Source of the DNA: Deltaproteobacteria bacterium UBA7527
GTDB lineage: Bacteria > Desulfobacterota > Syntrophorhabdia > Syntrophorhabdales > Syntrophorhabdaceae
NCBI GenBank assembly: GCA_002478225.1
Contig: DLMV01000063.1
Location: 21,132 to 27,643 of the forward strand
Reading direction: 5' to 3'
DNA: 6,512 nucleotides
Made by a program: the position numbers and the translations under genes. The notes beneath the pieces were generated by a model. It had not been told where the DNA came from and ran no database searches. It was given only the letters and a program-made list of their open reading frames with translations. Below, one piece after another: positions 1-5,830 of this stretch (position 1 is the first letter of the stretch; each line of letters begins with the position of its first letter).

Positions 1-1
1 G

Positions 2-478
2 ATAATAACACCGATGGTCTATCAAGAAGTAGATATCTTCCACGTGATGTTGGCAGCACGGGGAAGATTTCACTATGGCCTGGCGCCGTCGATGCTGCAG
101 CCGTTTCATATAGAAGGCACACGGATCAAGCGCTCGCTTTTTGCTGCCATGCTGAATGATCCTGATCTTTATACATCTGCGGGCCGCGTCTGGGAGCGTG
201 TGTTCGACGAGGCTCCTGTTGAACGCGGACCGGAGGGATCGAATGTTGTTAATGCATCTGTCCTGGAGGGACTCGCGTGGAATAGGTTTGTCCGCCTTGC
301 TAATCTTGCTTTTCGTCGAAGCCACATGGGGCTGGGGGCAATTATGGGTTATACGGGCCTCCGTCGTATGGAAGTGGCCAACCTCATCACGATCTCCGAG
401 GGGATACGCGACGGCATGGCCGCAGAAACAATCCGCGGACGTTTAATTCCGCGTGCTGATATTGCAAAGGTTTCATGA
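2..478 (+). CDS. V/A-type ATPase subunit C (AC39 family), 3' part only
   Basis: This is the C-terminal part of the funnel-shaped subunit that seats the central stalk on the proteolipid ring. The frame is open to the left edge, so the ATG at 14 is internal and the N-terminal half is missing; about 158 residues remain against roughly 320-350 for the family. Seen: a helical segment reading EVDIFHVMLAARGRFHYGL, which fits the family's D-x-x-N-x-x-x-x-x-R-x-K-type repeat, and near the end RRMEVANLITISEGIRDGM followed by IRGRLIP, the typical last repeat (E-x-x-N-(I/L)-x-x-I). It stops with TGA at 476-478. Assignment rests on this motif pattern and on the six ATPase genes that follow. It is followed by the only long spacer of the cluster (159 nt to the start of subunit I). 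Confidence 0.85.
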   Translation: MITPMVYQEVDIFHVMLAARGRFHYGLAPSMLQPFHIEGTRIKRSLFAAMLNDPDLYTSAGRVWERVFDEAPVERGPEGSNVVNASVLEGLAWNRFVRLANLAFRRSHMGLGAIMGYTGLRRMEVANLITISEGIRDGMAAETIRGRLIPRADIAKVS

Positions 479-496
479 GAGCCAGCGTGAAAGGCG

Positions 497-503
497 AAGG
501 AGG
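497..503 (+). promoter_or_regulatory. Strong Shine-Dalgarno (AAGGAGG) with no obvious conserved gene behind it
   Basis: AAGGAGG lies 18 nt after the subunit C stop. The only start that gives a frame of any length is GTG at 514, 10 nt downstream, opening the small ORF 514-645. The ATG at 521 reaches a stop after six codons. The site may be a relic of a lost gene start, or may serve the small ORF. Confidence 0.5.
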
Positions 504-508
504 AAATT

Positions 509-540
509 GTTCGGTGTTCGATGTTCAACGTTCAACGTTA
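509..540 (+). repeat. Tandem 7-bp repeat, consensus GTTCRAY
   Basis: Four consecutive 7-bp units can be read: GTTCGGT (509-515), GTTCGAT (516-522), GTTCAAC (523-529), GTTCAAC (530-536), then a partial GTTA. The last two full units are identical. The array sits in the spacer between subunit C and subunit I. Short GTTCAAC-type arrays are a common kind of intergenic filler in some bacterial lineages; I attach no function to it. Confidence 0.75.
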
Positions 541-645
541 AGACCAAATGGACGAAATAGGCCTTTAAGGAACGCTATAGTCTCTGTAAACGCAATAAAC
601 GCGGAAAATGCGATCAATGGGATACCGGAGGTTGTCTGTGTTTAG
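514..645 (+). CDS. Possible small ORF (43 aa), repeat-built, doubtful
   Basis: GTG at 514, placed 10 nt after AAGGAGG, opens a 43-codon frame that ends with TAG at 643-645 and overlaps the preferred subunit I start (GTG 638) by 8 nt. The product would begin MFDVQRSTLRPNGR and end NAINGIPEVVCV. I recognise no family. Both ends are translated repeat: the front is the 7-bp array and the rear is the 9-bp array at 588-623. The good ribosome site and the overlap with the next gene look like translational coupling, as if a leader ORF led ribosomes into subunit I, but low-complexity origin makes a chance frame equally plausible. It could also be the eroded remnant of a gene. Its tail resembles the last residues of subunit I. 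Confidence 0.25.
   Translation: MFDVQRSTLRPNGRNRPLRNAIVSVNAINAENAINGIPEVVCV
588..632 (+). repeat. 9-bp-period repeat, copy 1, before subunit I
   Basis: Four degenerate 9-bp units: AAACGCAAT (588-596), AAACGCGGA (597-605), AAATGCGAT (606-614), CAATGGGAT (615-623), then ACCGGAGGT. By hand alignment without gaps, 588-632 matches 2614-2658 at about 34 of 45 positions. The end of this copy contains the GGAGG that serves as ribosome site for subunit I. Confidence 0.7.
627..631 (+). promoter_or_regulatory. Shine-Dalgarno deciding the subunit I start
   Basis: GGAGG at 627-631 is 6 nt before GTG at 638. The earlier in-frame ATGs at 608 and 617 lie before or within 10 nt of this site and have no ribosome site of their own. 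The later ATG pair at 656/659 would be about 25 nt away. GTG 638 is therefore preferred. Confidence 0.7.
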
Positions 646-2674
646 GACGGTGCCTATGATGCGAGTGCGCGCGATCGTGCTCGCCCATGACGAACGCAGG
701 GTGCTCAAAGGATTAGGAGCGTTGGGAGCAGTGCATCTGACGCGCACGCGGACCGATACCGACGCAGAGCTTCTCGCTCCCGCCGACTACACCGGAGAAC
801 TGGCGCGATATGATCGTATCCGTGGCCGCATTCAGGAGCTTCGCCAATCGCTGGAGATCCTTCCCTTGTCCAACGGGCCGCGTACAACAGCAATGACCCC
901 GGATCAGGCTGAAGCAATACTCGCTTCCATGGAGCAACGGAGCGCCGGCCTACTGGAGGATCGCCAGCGTCTTATGCAACAGCAGAAAGAATTGACCGTC
1001 ATGTACGACCAGGTATCGTGCTATCGCGGGTTCGAGATCCCCCTCACAGGGCTCGATCAATTTTCATTCCTTCATTTTGTGACAGGGAGCTTGCCGGCGC
1101 AGAATCTTGTGGTTCTTGAAAAAGAGATCGGCGATAACGTGGCGCTGCTTCCCCTGGCCCAACAAAAAGGAAGACAGCGGCTCTTTGCCGTTACTACACG
1201 ACAGGGGCAGCCAGCGCTGGAAAAGGCGCTGCAGCAGGCGGGTTTTCAGTACGAGGCGCTTCCGGTGGTCGAAGGGTCGACAGTGGACAGGATGTCGGAA
1301 GAGACGCAGCGGGAGCAGGAAAGGCTAACGGTGGAGCTGGAGCAGCTGAATGTCAAGCTTAAGGCCATTGCGGATGAGCTCGCTCCCGCCATAGCAGAGA
1401 TCGAAGAATTTGTGGACATGGAGTGCCAGCTTCTTGATGCAAGCCAGAAATTTCCCCGGACAGAAACGACGGTGCTGATCGGGGGATGGGTTCCGGCCGG
1501 GGACGTGGCGGTGTTAAGGCAGCATATGGAAGAGACCACGGGCGGCCGGTATGTGCTTGAGGCAGAGCCTCCCGATCCTTCGGCGGGCGAGGAGGCGCCT
1601 GTTCTGCTGCGCCATTCATGGCTTTTGCGCCCCTTCGAGATGCTGGTATCGGCCTACGGCCTTCCGAACTACCGGGAGCTTGAGCCGACGCTGTTTGTCG
1701 CCCTCAGTTACATAATAATGTTCGGTATGATGTTCGGCGACGTGGGACACGGAGCGGTCCTTGCAGCCTGCGGCCTGACCGCTCTTTTGAAGGCAGGCGG
1801 ATCCAAAAAGGTGCAGGACATCGGCGTGCTACTTGTCTCCGCGGGGCTATCCAGCATTATCTTCGGTGCGGTGTACGGGAGCTACTTCGGCATCGAAGCG
1901 CTCAAAAAATATGCGCTCTGGCACGACCCTCTTGAAGGGGATCCTATACAGCTGATGTATGGCGCTATCGGCATCGGCATAGCGATGATCAGCACCGGAC
2001 TTATACTTAATGTTGTCAATCGATTTCGAAAAGGCGATATCATCGGGGGGATCCTCGACAAGTTCGGCCTTGTAGGCCTCCTGTTCTATTGGGGCACGCT
2101 CGTCCTGCTGATCTACGGGGCGACCATCCGGTCGTGGGGGATGATGGGCGTATGCGCAATCCTTTTCCTTGCAGTGCCTATAATCGGCTGGTCTGTCAAG
2201 GAACCCTTAGAGCATTTCATGAGCACCAAGACAGGTGGGCACGGCGGAGCACACGGCGGGATGGCAGGGGCCATCATCGAATCCTGCGTCGGCGCCTTCG
2301 AGGCTATTCTCAGCTACCTTGCCAACACGATAAGCTTTGTACGTCTTGCGGCCTATGCCATGAGCCACGCAGCGCTGCTCTTTGCCGCTTTTATGGTGGC
2401 CGAGGAGGTCAAAGGTTCTGCCGGGGGCAGCGTATGGAGCCTGCTGGTCATCATCTTCGGGAACCTTATAGCCATTGTTCTGGAAGGGGTCATTGCTTCG
2501 GTGCAGGCGCTGCGTCTCGAGTATTATGAGTTCTTTGGGAAGTTTTTTTCCGGAGGCGGCGAGCCCTTTGTGCCGTTTCGCATAGCCCCTGACCTTGCAG
2601 AGGATAAAGCGCGAAACGCAACAAACACAGCAAACACGTTAAACGGGATACCTGAGGGTGCAACACGATCTTAG
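638..2674 (+). CDS. V/A-type ATPase subunit I (stator a-subunit homologue)
   Basis: Membrane stator that forms the ion half-channels against the K ring and ties it to the peripheral stalks. From GTG 638 the product is 678 aa, usual for the family (about 600-700). Residues 1-320 are cytosolic: VPMMRVRAIVLAHDERRVL opens the typical ferredoxin-like start, and a coiled coil lies around 220-260. The membrane half starts near 350, with hydrophobic segments at about 350-385, 395-418, 440-460, 477-497, 500-518, 549-587 and 601-627. Family marks seen: MMFGDVGHG (364-372), FGAVYGSYFG, a Gly/His-rich loop (531-544), the segment ANTISFVRLAAYAMSH holding the presumed essential Arg569, GN at 608-609 with LEG after it, and RLEYYEFFGKFF (626-637). 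The last ~12 codons before NGIPEGATRS are a 9-bp tandem repeat, giving an unusual Asn/Thr/Ala tail. Subunit K follows after 19 nt. Confidence 0.95.
   Translation: MFRTVPMMRVRAIVLAHDERRVLKGLGALGAVHLTRTRTDTDAELLAPADYTGELARYDRIRGRIQELRQSLEILPLSNGPRTTAMTPDQAEAILASMEQRSAGLLEDRQRLMQQQKELTVMYDQVSCYRGFEIPLTGLDQFSFLHFVTGSLPAQNLVVLEKEIGDNVALLPLAQQKGRQRLFAVTTRQGQPALEKALQQAGFQYEALPVVEGSTVDRMSEETQREQERLTVELEQLNVKLKAIADELAPAIAEIEEFVDMECQLLDASQKFPRTETTVLIGGWVPAGDVAVLRQHMEETTGGRYVLEAEPPDPSAGEEAPVLLRHSWLLRPFEMLVSAYGLPNYRELEPTLFVALSYIIMFGMMFGDVGHGAVLAACGLTALLKAGGSKKVQDIGVLLVSAGLSSIIFGAVYGSYFGIEALKKYALWHDPLEGDPIQLMYGAIGIGIAMISTGLILNVVNRFRKGDIIGGILDKFGLVGLLFYWGTLVLLIYGATIRSWGMMGVCAILFLAVPIIGWSVKEPLEHFMSTKTGGHGGAHGGMAGAIIESCVGAFEAILSYLANTISFVRLAAYAMSHAALLFAAFMVAEEVKGSAGGSVWSLLVIIFGNLIAIVLEGVIASVQALRLEYYEFFGKFFSGGGEPFVPFRIAPDLAEDKARNATNTANTLNGIPEGATRS
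2614..2658 (+). repeat. 9-bp-period repeat, copy 2, inside the 3' end of subunit I
   Basis: Four 9-bp units in tandem: AAACGCAAC (2614-2622), AAACACAGC (2623-2631), AAACACGTT (2632-2640), AAACGGGAT (2641-2649), then ACCTGAGGG. Here the repeat is translated, giving NATNTANTLNGIPE near the C-terminus of subunit I. It matches copy 1 (588-632) in sequence, unit phase and in the reading frame that ends NGIPE. Confidence 0.7.
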
Positions 2675-2682
2675 AAAATATT

Positions 2683-2687
2683 GGAGG
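2683..2687 (+). promoter_or_regulatory. Shine-Dalgarno for subunit K
   Basis: GGAGG (within TTGGAGGTG) lies 6 nt before ATG 2694. It decides against the in-frame GTG at 2658, which would sit inside the subunit I gene and put a charged, Trp-containing stretch ahead of the leader segment. Confidence 0.8.
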
Positions 2688-2693
2688 TGTTAT

Positions 2694-3038
2694 ATGATTA
2701 AGTTGTTTTTTCGGCGAATTGGTCTGATTGGAGCGGTTCTGATGGGGATGATGCTGCCTGGCGCAATGGCTTTGGCGGCAGAAACTGCGCATGGCGGCGC
2801 CCCGACTGACGTAGTATCAGTGTACAGAGCCATCGGCTTGGGCGTGGCAGCGGCTTTCGCCATCGCCATGAGCGTTCTCGGCGCAGGTCACGCCGTAGGG
2901 CGGATAGGGTCAGCGGCGCTGGGCGCTGCGGCGGAGAAACCGGAGCTTTTGACCCGCAGCATACTCTTCGTGGCATTGGCGGAAGGGCTTGCCGTGCTGG
3001 GTTTTGCTATCGCTATGATGCTGATACAAAAGATATAA
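2694..3038 (+). CDS. V/A-type ATPase subunit K (proteolipid, c-ring subunit)
   Basis: Small hydrophobic subunit whose copies form the rotating membrane ring; each carries ions on a buried carboxylate. 114 aa from ATG 2694. Residues 1-28 look like a signal peptide or extra helix: positively charged start (K3, R7, R8), hydrophobic LIGAVLMGMMLPG, and an A-L-A-A-E site that suits signal peptidase I near residue 28. The mature part is a single two-helix hairpin: helix 1 about 43-65 with glycine-rich GLGVAAAFAIAMSVLGAGHAV, a polar loop AAAEKPELLTR (78-88), and helix 2 about 89-110 with the ion-binding Glu97 in ALAEGLAVLGFAI. It is thus the short two-helix form, not the four-helix duplicated form. 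Glu97 is followed by Gly, and no Gln stands in helix 1, so the usual sodium ligands are not evident; proton coupling is inferred, weakly. F follows after 12 nt. Confidence 0.93.
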   Translation: MIKLFFRRIGLIGAVLMGMMLPGAMALAAETAHGGAPTDVVSVYRAIGLGVAAAFAIAMSVLGAGHAVGRIGSAALGAAAEKPELLTRSILFVALAEGLAVLGFAIAMMLIQKI

Positions 3039-3050
3039 GAGGCCTATCAC

Positions 3051-3359
3051 ATGAAGTTTTATTGCATTGCTGACGAGGACACAGCGCGTGGTTTCCGTCT
3101 GGCAGGCATAAGCACGAGGGTTGCAGCAACGGCGGAGGAAGCCCGGTCCGCGATCGATGAAATGGCAGGACTACCCGACTGCGGGGTGATCATCATCACC
3201 GAAAGGGCGGCAGCCTTGATCCGATCCCAGGTGGACATGATCCGTCTGGAGCGGGACCGGCCGCTGATCGTTGAGATACCCGGGCCGGAAGGGCCGCTGC
3301 CAGGACGCAAGAGCCTGCGTGAGTTCGTAGAGGAAGCTGTTGGAGTGAGCGTTTGTTAA
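3051..3359 (+). CDS. V/A-type ATPase subunit F (central stalk)
   Basis: Central-stalk subunit that binds subunit D in the rotor; the family fold resembles response-regulator CheY. 102 aa, the usual length. Seen: an opening beta strand and loop IADEDTARGFRLAGI (6-20), matching the family pattern D-E-x-T-x-x-G-F-x-L-A-G; a second strand CGVIIITERAAALI (44-57); and the closing PLIVEIPGPEGP (71-82) followed by SLREFVEEAVGV, the typical ending. The start is ATG 3051 with GAGG 8 nt upstream. It lies 12 nt after subunit K and 12 nt before subunit E, so it is almost certainly cotranscribed. Confidence 0.93.
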   Translation: MKFYCIADEDTARGFRLAGISTRVAATAEEARSAIDEMAGLPDCGVIIITERAAALIRSQVDMIRLERDRPLIVEIPGPEGPLPGRKSLREFVEEAVGVSVC

Positions 3360-3371
3360 GGGGGTATTTGG

Positions 3372-4022
3372 ATGACGACGGATCAAAGCTCTACCGAAAA
3401 ATTGCGTGAAGAGATCCTGGCAGACGCCGGGAGAGAGGCTGAAAAAATTGTCATTCGCGCGAAACAGGATGCAGAAGCCCTTCTCGCCAGCTCTGCCGCT
3501 GAAGCTGACCGGCTGCGGCAGGAACGGCTCGATGAAGCAAACGCGGAGGCCGCTCACCAGAGTGAATTGATCCTGGCTACGGTTCCGGTCGAGATCGAGC
3601 GGATGCGCGCGGCGCGCATCGAGGCCCTGCTCGAAACAATATATGAAGAAGCGCGTGAGCGGTTGCTGGCGCGGGAAGGTTTTGAATATCGAGAGACCGT
3701 TATTACCCTTGCGGTTCATGCGATACGCCGGATGGAAGGAGATTCATTTGTCGTGAAGTTGTCAGATGCGGACCAGGCCGTTCTGGGCGACGCTCTTGCG
3801 AAAGAGATAGCAGAGAGGGTGGGGCGGCAGGTAACCATCACAATCTCGAACGCACCGGATATTTCGGAAGGCGGTGTTATCGTTGAGGATCGGGAGTCTC
3901 GCCAGGTGTGGGATAACAGGCTTCTGAAGAGGCTGGAACGGCTGTGGCCGGAGCTGAGGCGACAGATAGCGGTGCAGGCGAACTTTGTCCCAAAAAGAGG
4001 ATCAGGAGGAAATAACCCATGA
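3372..4022 (+). CDS. V/A-type ATPase subunit E (peripheral stalk)
   Basis: Peripheral-stalk subunit that, paired with a G/H-type partner, holds the A/B hexamer still against subunit I. 216 aa, close to the usual ~190-210. Residues 8-100 are a long charged helix rich in Ala, Glu, Arg and Lys (coiled-coil type, for example REAEKIVIRAKQDAEALL). The globular end (105-205) carries the family mark GGVIVEDRE (167-175), then DNRLLKRLERLWPELRRQIA. Here the motif is followed by SRQVWDN, fitting the family's D-N-(T/S)-(L/F) site. The start is ATG 3372 with a G-rich ribosome site (AAGGGGG) 7 nt upstream. The stop overlaps the start of subunit A by 4 nt (ATGA), a sign of translational coupling. No G/H partner gene is seen between or beside these genes. 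Confidence 0.92.
   Translation: MTTDQSSTEKLREEILADAGREAEKIVIRAKQDAEALLASSAAEADRLRQERLDEANAEAAHQSELILATVPVEIERMRAARIEALLETIYEEARERLLAREGFEYRETVITLAVHAIRRMEGDSFVVKLSDADQAVLGDALAKEIAERVGRQVTITISNAPDISEGGVIVEDRESRQVWDNRLLKRLERLWPELRRQIAVQANFVPKRGSGGNNP
4004..4009 (+). promoter_or_regulatory. Shine-Dalgarno for subunit A, inside subunit E
   Basis: AGGAGG lies 9 nt before ATG 4019 and within the last codons of subunit E, so the ribosome that ends E is well placed to restart on A. Confidence 0.75.
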
Positions 4023-5830
4023 CCGTTGCTTCCAGGACTACTGAATCTATGGCAACCCGCATCAGCGGGCCCATTGTGACGGCTGCGGGCATGCACGCGG
4101 CGCAGATGTACGAGGTCGTGCAGGTAGGCAGCCTTGGCCTGGTGGGAGAAGTGGTGAGGCTCGTTGGGGATCACGCCACCATTCAAGTATATGAAGATAC
4201 CACCATGATAAAGCCGGGAGCGCCGATCCTGTGTACCGGCGCGCCTTTGTCCGTGTGGCTTGGTCCAGGACTCGTGGGCAACATTTATGACGGCATACAG
4301 CGTCCTCTGCCCGGAATTCAAGCCCACAGCGGTGCCTGGATCCGTCGAGGCGAAAAGGTGGAACCGCTGGATACAGAGAAGCTCTGGACCTTCGAGCCTC
4401 TCGTGAAGCCCGATGATGTTGTAACAGGAGGCCAGGTCATAGGCAAGGTCGTCGAGACCCCGCTGGTCGATCATCTGATCATGGTGCCGCCGGAGGTTTC
4501 CGGCACGGTCCGCTCCATTGTTGATAAGGGGAATTACAAGATCACCGACATGGTGGCTGTTGTGGAAACAGCAGCAGGACCGCGTGAGGTCACAATGGTC
4601 CAGCAGTGGCCGGTGCGGGTGCCGCGCCCCATCAGGCAACGGCTGCGCATCTCCGAGCCGCTGATCACGGGGCAGCGCATCATTGACACCTTTTTTCCCA
4701 TCGGCAAGGGAGGTGCTGCGGCAATCCCGGGAGGATTCGGCACCGGGAAGACGATCACCCAGCATCAGCTCGCGAAATGGTCTGATGCCGATATCATTGT
4801 GTTTATCGGTTGCGGGGAGCGGGGCAATGAGATGACCGAGGTACTTCGAGAGTTTCCGGAGCTTAAAGATCCCCGTTCCGGCAGACCTCTGATGGAGAGG
4901 ACCATCCTCATTGCAAACACCTCGAATATGCCCGTTGCAGCCCGTGAAGTGTCGATCTACACAGGCATCACCCTGGCAGAGTATTACAGGGACATGGGCA
5001 AATCAGTGGCGGTCTTTGCCGATTCGACAAGCCGTTGGGCGGAGGCCCTGCGCGAACTGGCTGCGCGGTTGGAAGAGATGCCCGCTGAAGAAGGCTTCCC
5101 GGCGTCGCTGCCTACCAGGCTCGCGCAGTTTTATGAGCGGGGCGGAGCTGTTACGACCCTGGCGGGAGAACGGGCATCGGTGAGCATCGTCGGAGCGGTC
5201 AGCCCTCCCGGCGGAGACTTTTCCGAACCTGTCACCCAGCACACGCGGCGCTTTATCCGCTGTTTTTGGGCGCTCGATACGGAGCTGGCCAATGCGCGGC
5301 ATTATCCTTCGATCCATTGGCTGCACTCATACTCGGAGTATGTGGAAGACGTGGATCTCTGGTGGAAGAGAGAGGCTGCCGACTGGGCAGAGCTGCGCAC
5401 AGAGGCTCTGACGCTGCTCCAGCGCGAGGAACGTCTCCAGCAGATCGTTCAGCTCGTGGGGCCTGATGTGCTCCCCGACGGGCAACGTTTGATCCTCTTC
5501 ATCGCCGAGATCATGAAAGATGGTTTTCTCGCCCAAAGCGCTTTTGACGAGAATGATATGTACTGTGCGCCGGAACGGCAGGTCGCCCTTTTGCGCATCA
5601 TCCTTACCCTCTATCGCAGAGGCCGTGACTTGATCCAGGGAGGGGTTCCGCTGATGCGGATCCGTTCTTTAAACTGTGTCCCGCAGATAATGCGGGCGAA
5701 GTCGGCTTTCGGCAACGATGAACTCGAAAAACTCGACGAGCTGAAACAGAAGGTCATGGAGGAGACGGAGGCGCTTGCCAAAGAGTATATCAAGGAGGGT
5801 ACCTTACTATGCACACCACCTTCAAAATAG
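4019..5830 (+). CDS. V/A-type ATPase catalytic subunit A
   Basis: Catalytic subunit of the cytosolic hexamer, where ATP is made or hydrolysed at the A/B interfaces. 603 aa, near the family's ~580-600. Seen in order: beta-barrel start (RISGPIVTA from 14); the extra 'bulge' domain that marks A subunits over F-type beta (about 115-190); P-loop GGFGTGKT at 238-245 with Lys244; GCGERGNEM (264-272) with the presumed catalytic Glu267; Walker B region VAVFADSTSRWAEALRE (330-346) with Asp335; SPPGGDFSEPVTQ (395-407); and SYSEY (437-441) before the C-terminal helical domain. All key residues are present, so it should be active. The start is ATG 4019, overlapping subunit E by 4 nt. Its last 22 nt overlap the start of subunit B. 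Confidence 0.98.
   Translation: MTVASRTTESMATRISGPIVTAAGMHAAQMYEVVQVGSLGLVGEVVRLVGDHATIQVYEDTTMIKPGAPILCTGAPLSVWLGPGLVGNIYDGIQRPLPGIQAHSGAWIRRGEKVEPLDTEKLWTFEPLVKPDDVVTGGQVIGKVVETPLVDHLIMVPPEVSGTVRSIVDKGNYKITDMVAVVETAAGPREVTMVQQWPVRVPRPIRQRLRISEPLITGQRIIDTFFPIGKGGAAAIPGGFGTGKTITQHQLAKWSDADIIVFIGCGERGNEMTEVLREFPELKDPRSGRPLMERTILIANTSNMPVAAREVSIYTGITLAEYYRDMGKSVAVFADSTSRWAEALRELAARLEEMPAEEGFPASLPTRLAQFYERGGAVTTLAGERASVSIVGAVSPPGGDFSEPVTQHTRRFIRCFWALDTELANARHYPSIHWLHSYSEYVEDVDLWWKREAADWAELRTEALTLLQREERLQQIVQLVGPDVLPDGQRLILFIAEIMKDGFLAQSAFDENDMYCAPERQVALLRIILTLYRRGRDLIQGGVPLMRIRSLNCVPQIMRAKSAFGNDELEKLDELKQKVMEETEALAKEYIKEGTLLCTPPSK
5792..5798 (+). promoter_or_regulatory. Shine-Dalgarno for subunit B, inside subunit A
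   Basis: AAGGAGG lies 10 nt before ATG 5809 and falls within the final codons of subunit A (around IKEG). It supports the overlapping start of B and coupled translation of the two hexamer subunits, which are needed in equal amounts. Confidence 0.75.

Noticed and set aside
576..581. TATAGT as a -10 promoter element in the spacer before subunit I.
   Set aside because: No acceptable -35 hexamer (TTGACA-like) is seen about 17 nt upstream, and a single hexamer match is expected by chance.
479..607. A transcription terminator between subunit C and subunit I.
   Set aside because: I find no GC-rich hairpin followed by a T run; the spacer is repeats and A-rich sequence, so readthrough within one operon is more likely.
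608..637. ATG at 608 as the start of subunit I.
   Set aside because: No ribosome site precedes it, the ten added residues are repeat-derived and do not fit the family N-terminus, and GGAGG at 627-631 points to GTG 638.
2658..2693. GTG at 2658 as the start of subunit K.
   Set aside because: It would overlap subunit I and place a charged stretch before the leader; ATG 2694 has GGAGG at 6 nt.
3171..3719. A 182-codon minus-strand frame opposite subunits F and E.
   Set aside because: Antisense to two family-matching genes with intact motifs; no ribosome site or family resemblance of its own.
4730..4753. The subunit A P-loop GGFGTGKT as an unusual variant.
   Set aside because: It satisfies G-x-x-x-x-G-K-T, and variation at the second to fifth positions is normal among V/A-type A subunits.
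3716..4765. A 349-codon open frame on the minus strand opposite subunits E and A.
   Set aside because: It lies fully antisense to two confidently identified genes, its product shows no recognisable motif, and long antisense frames are expected from the high third-position GC here.
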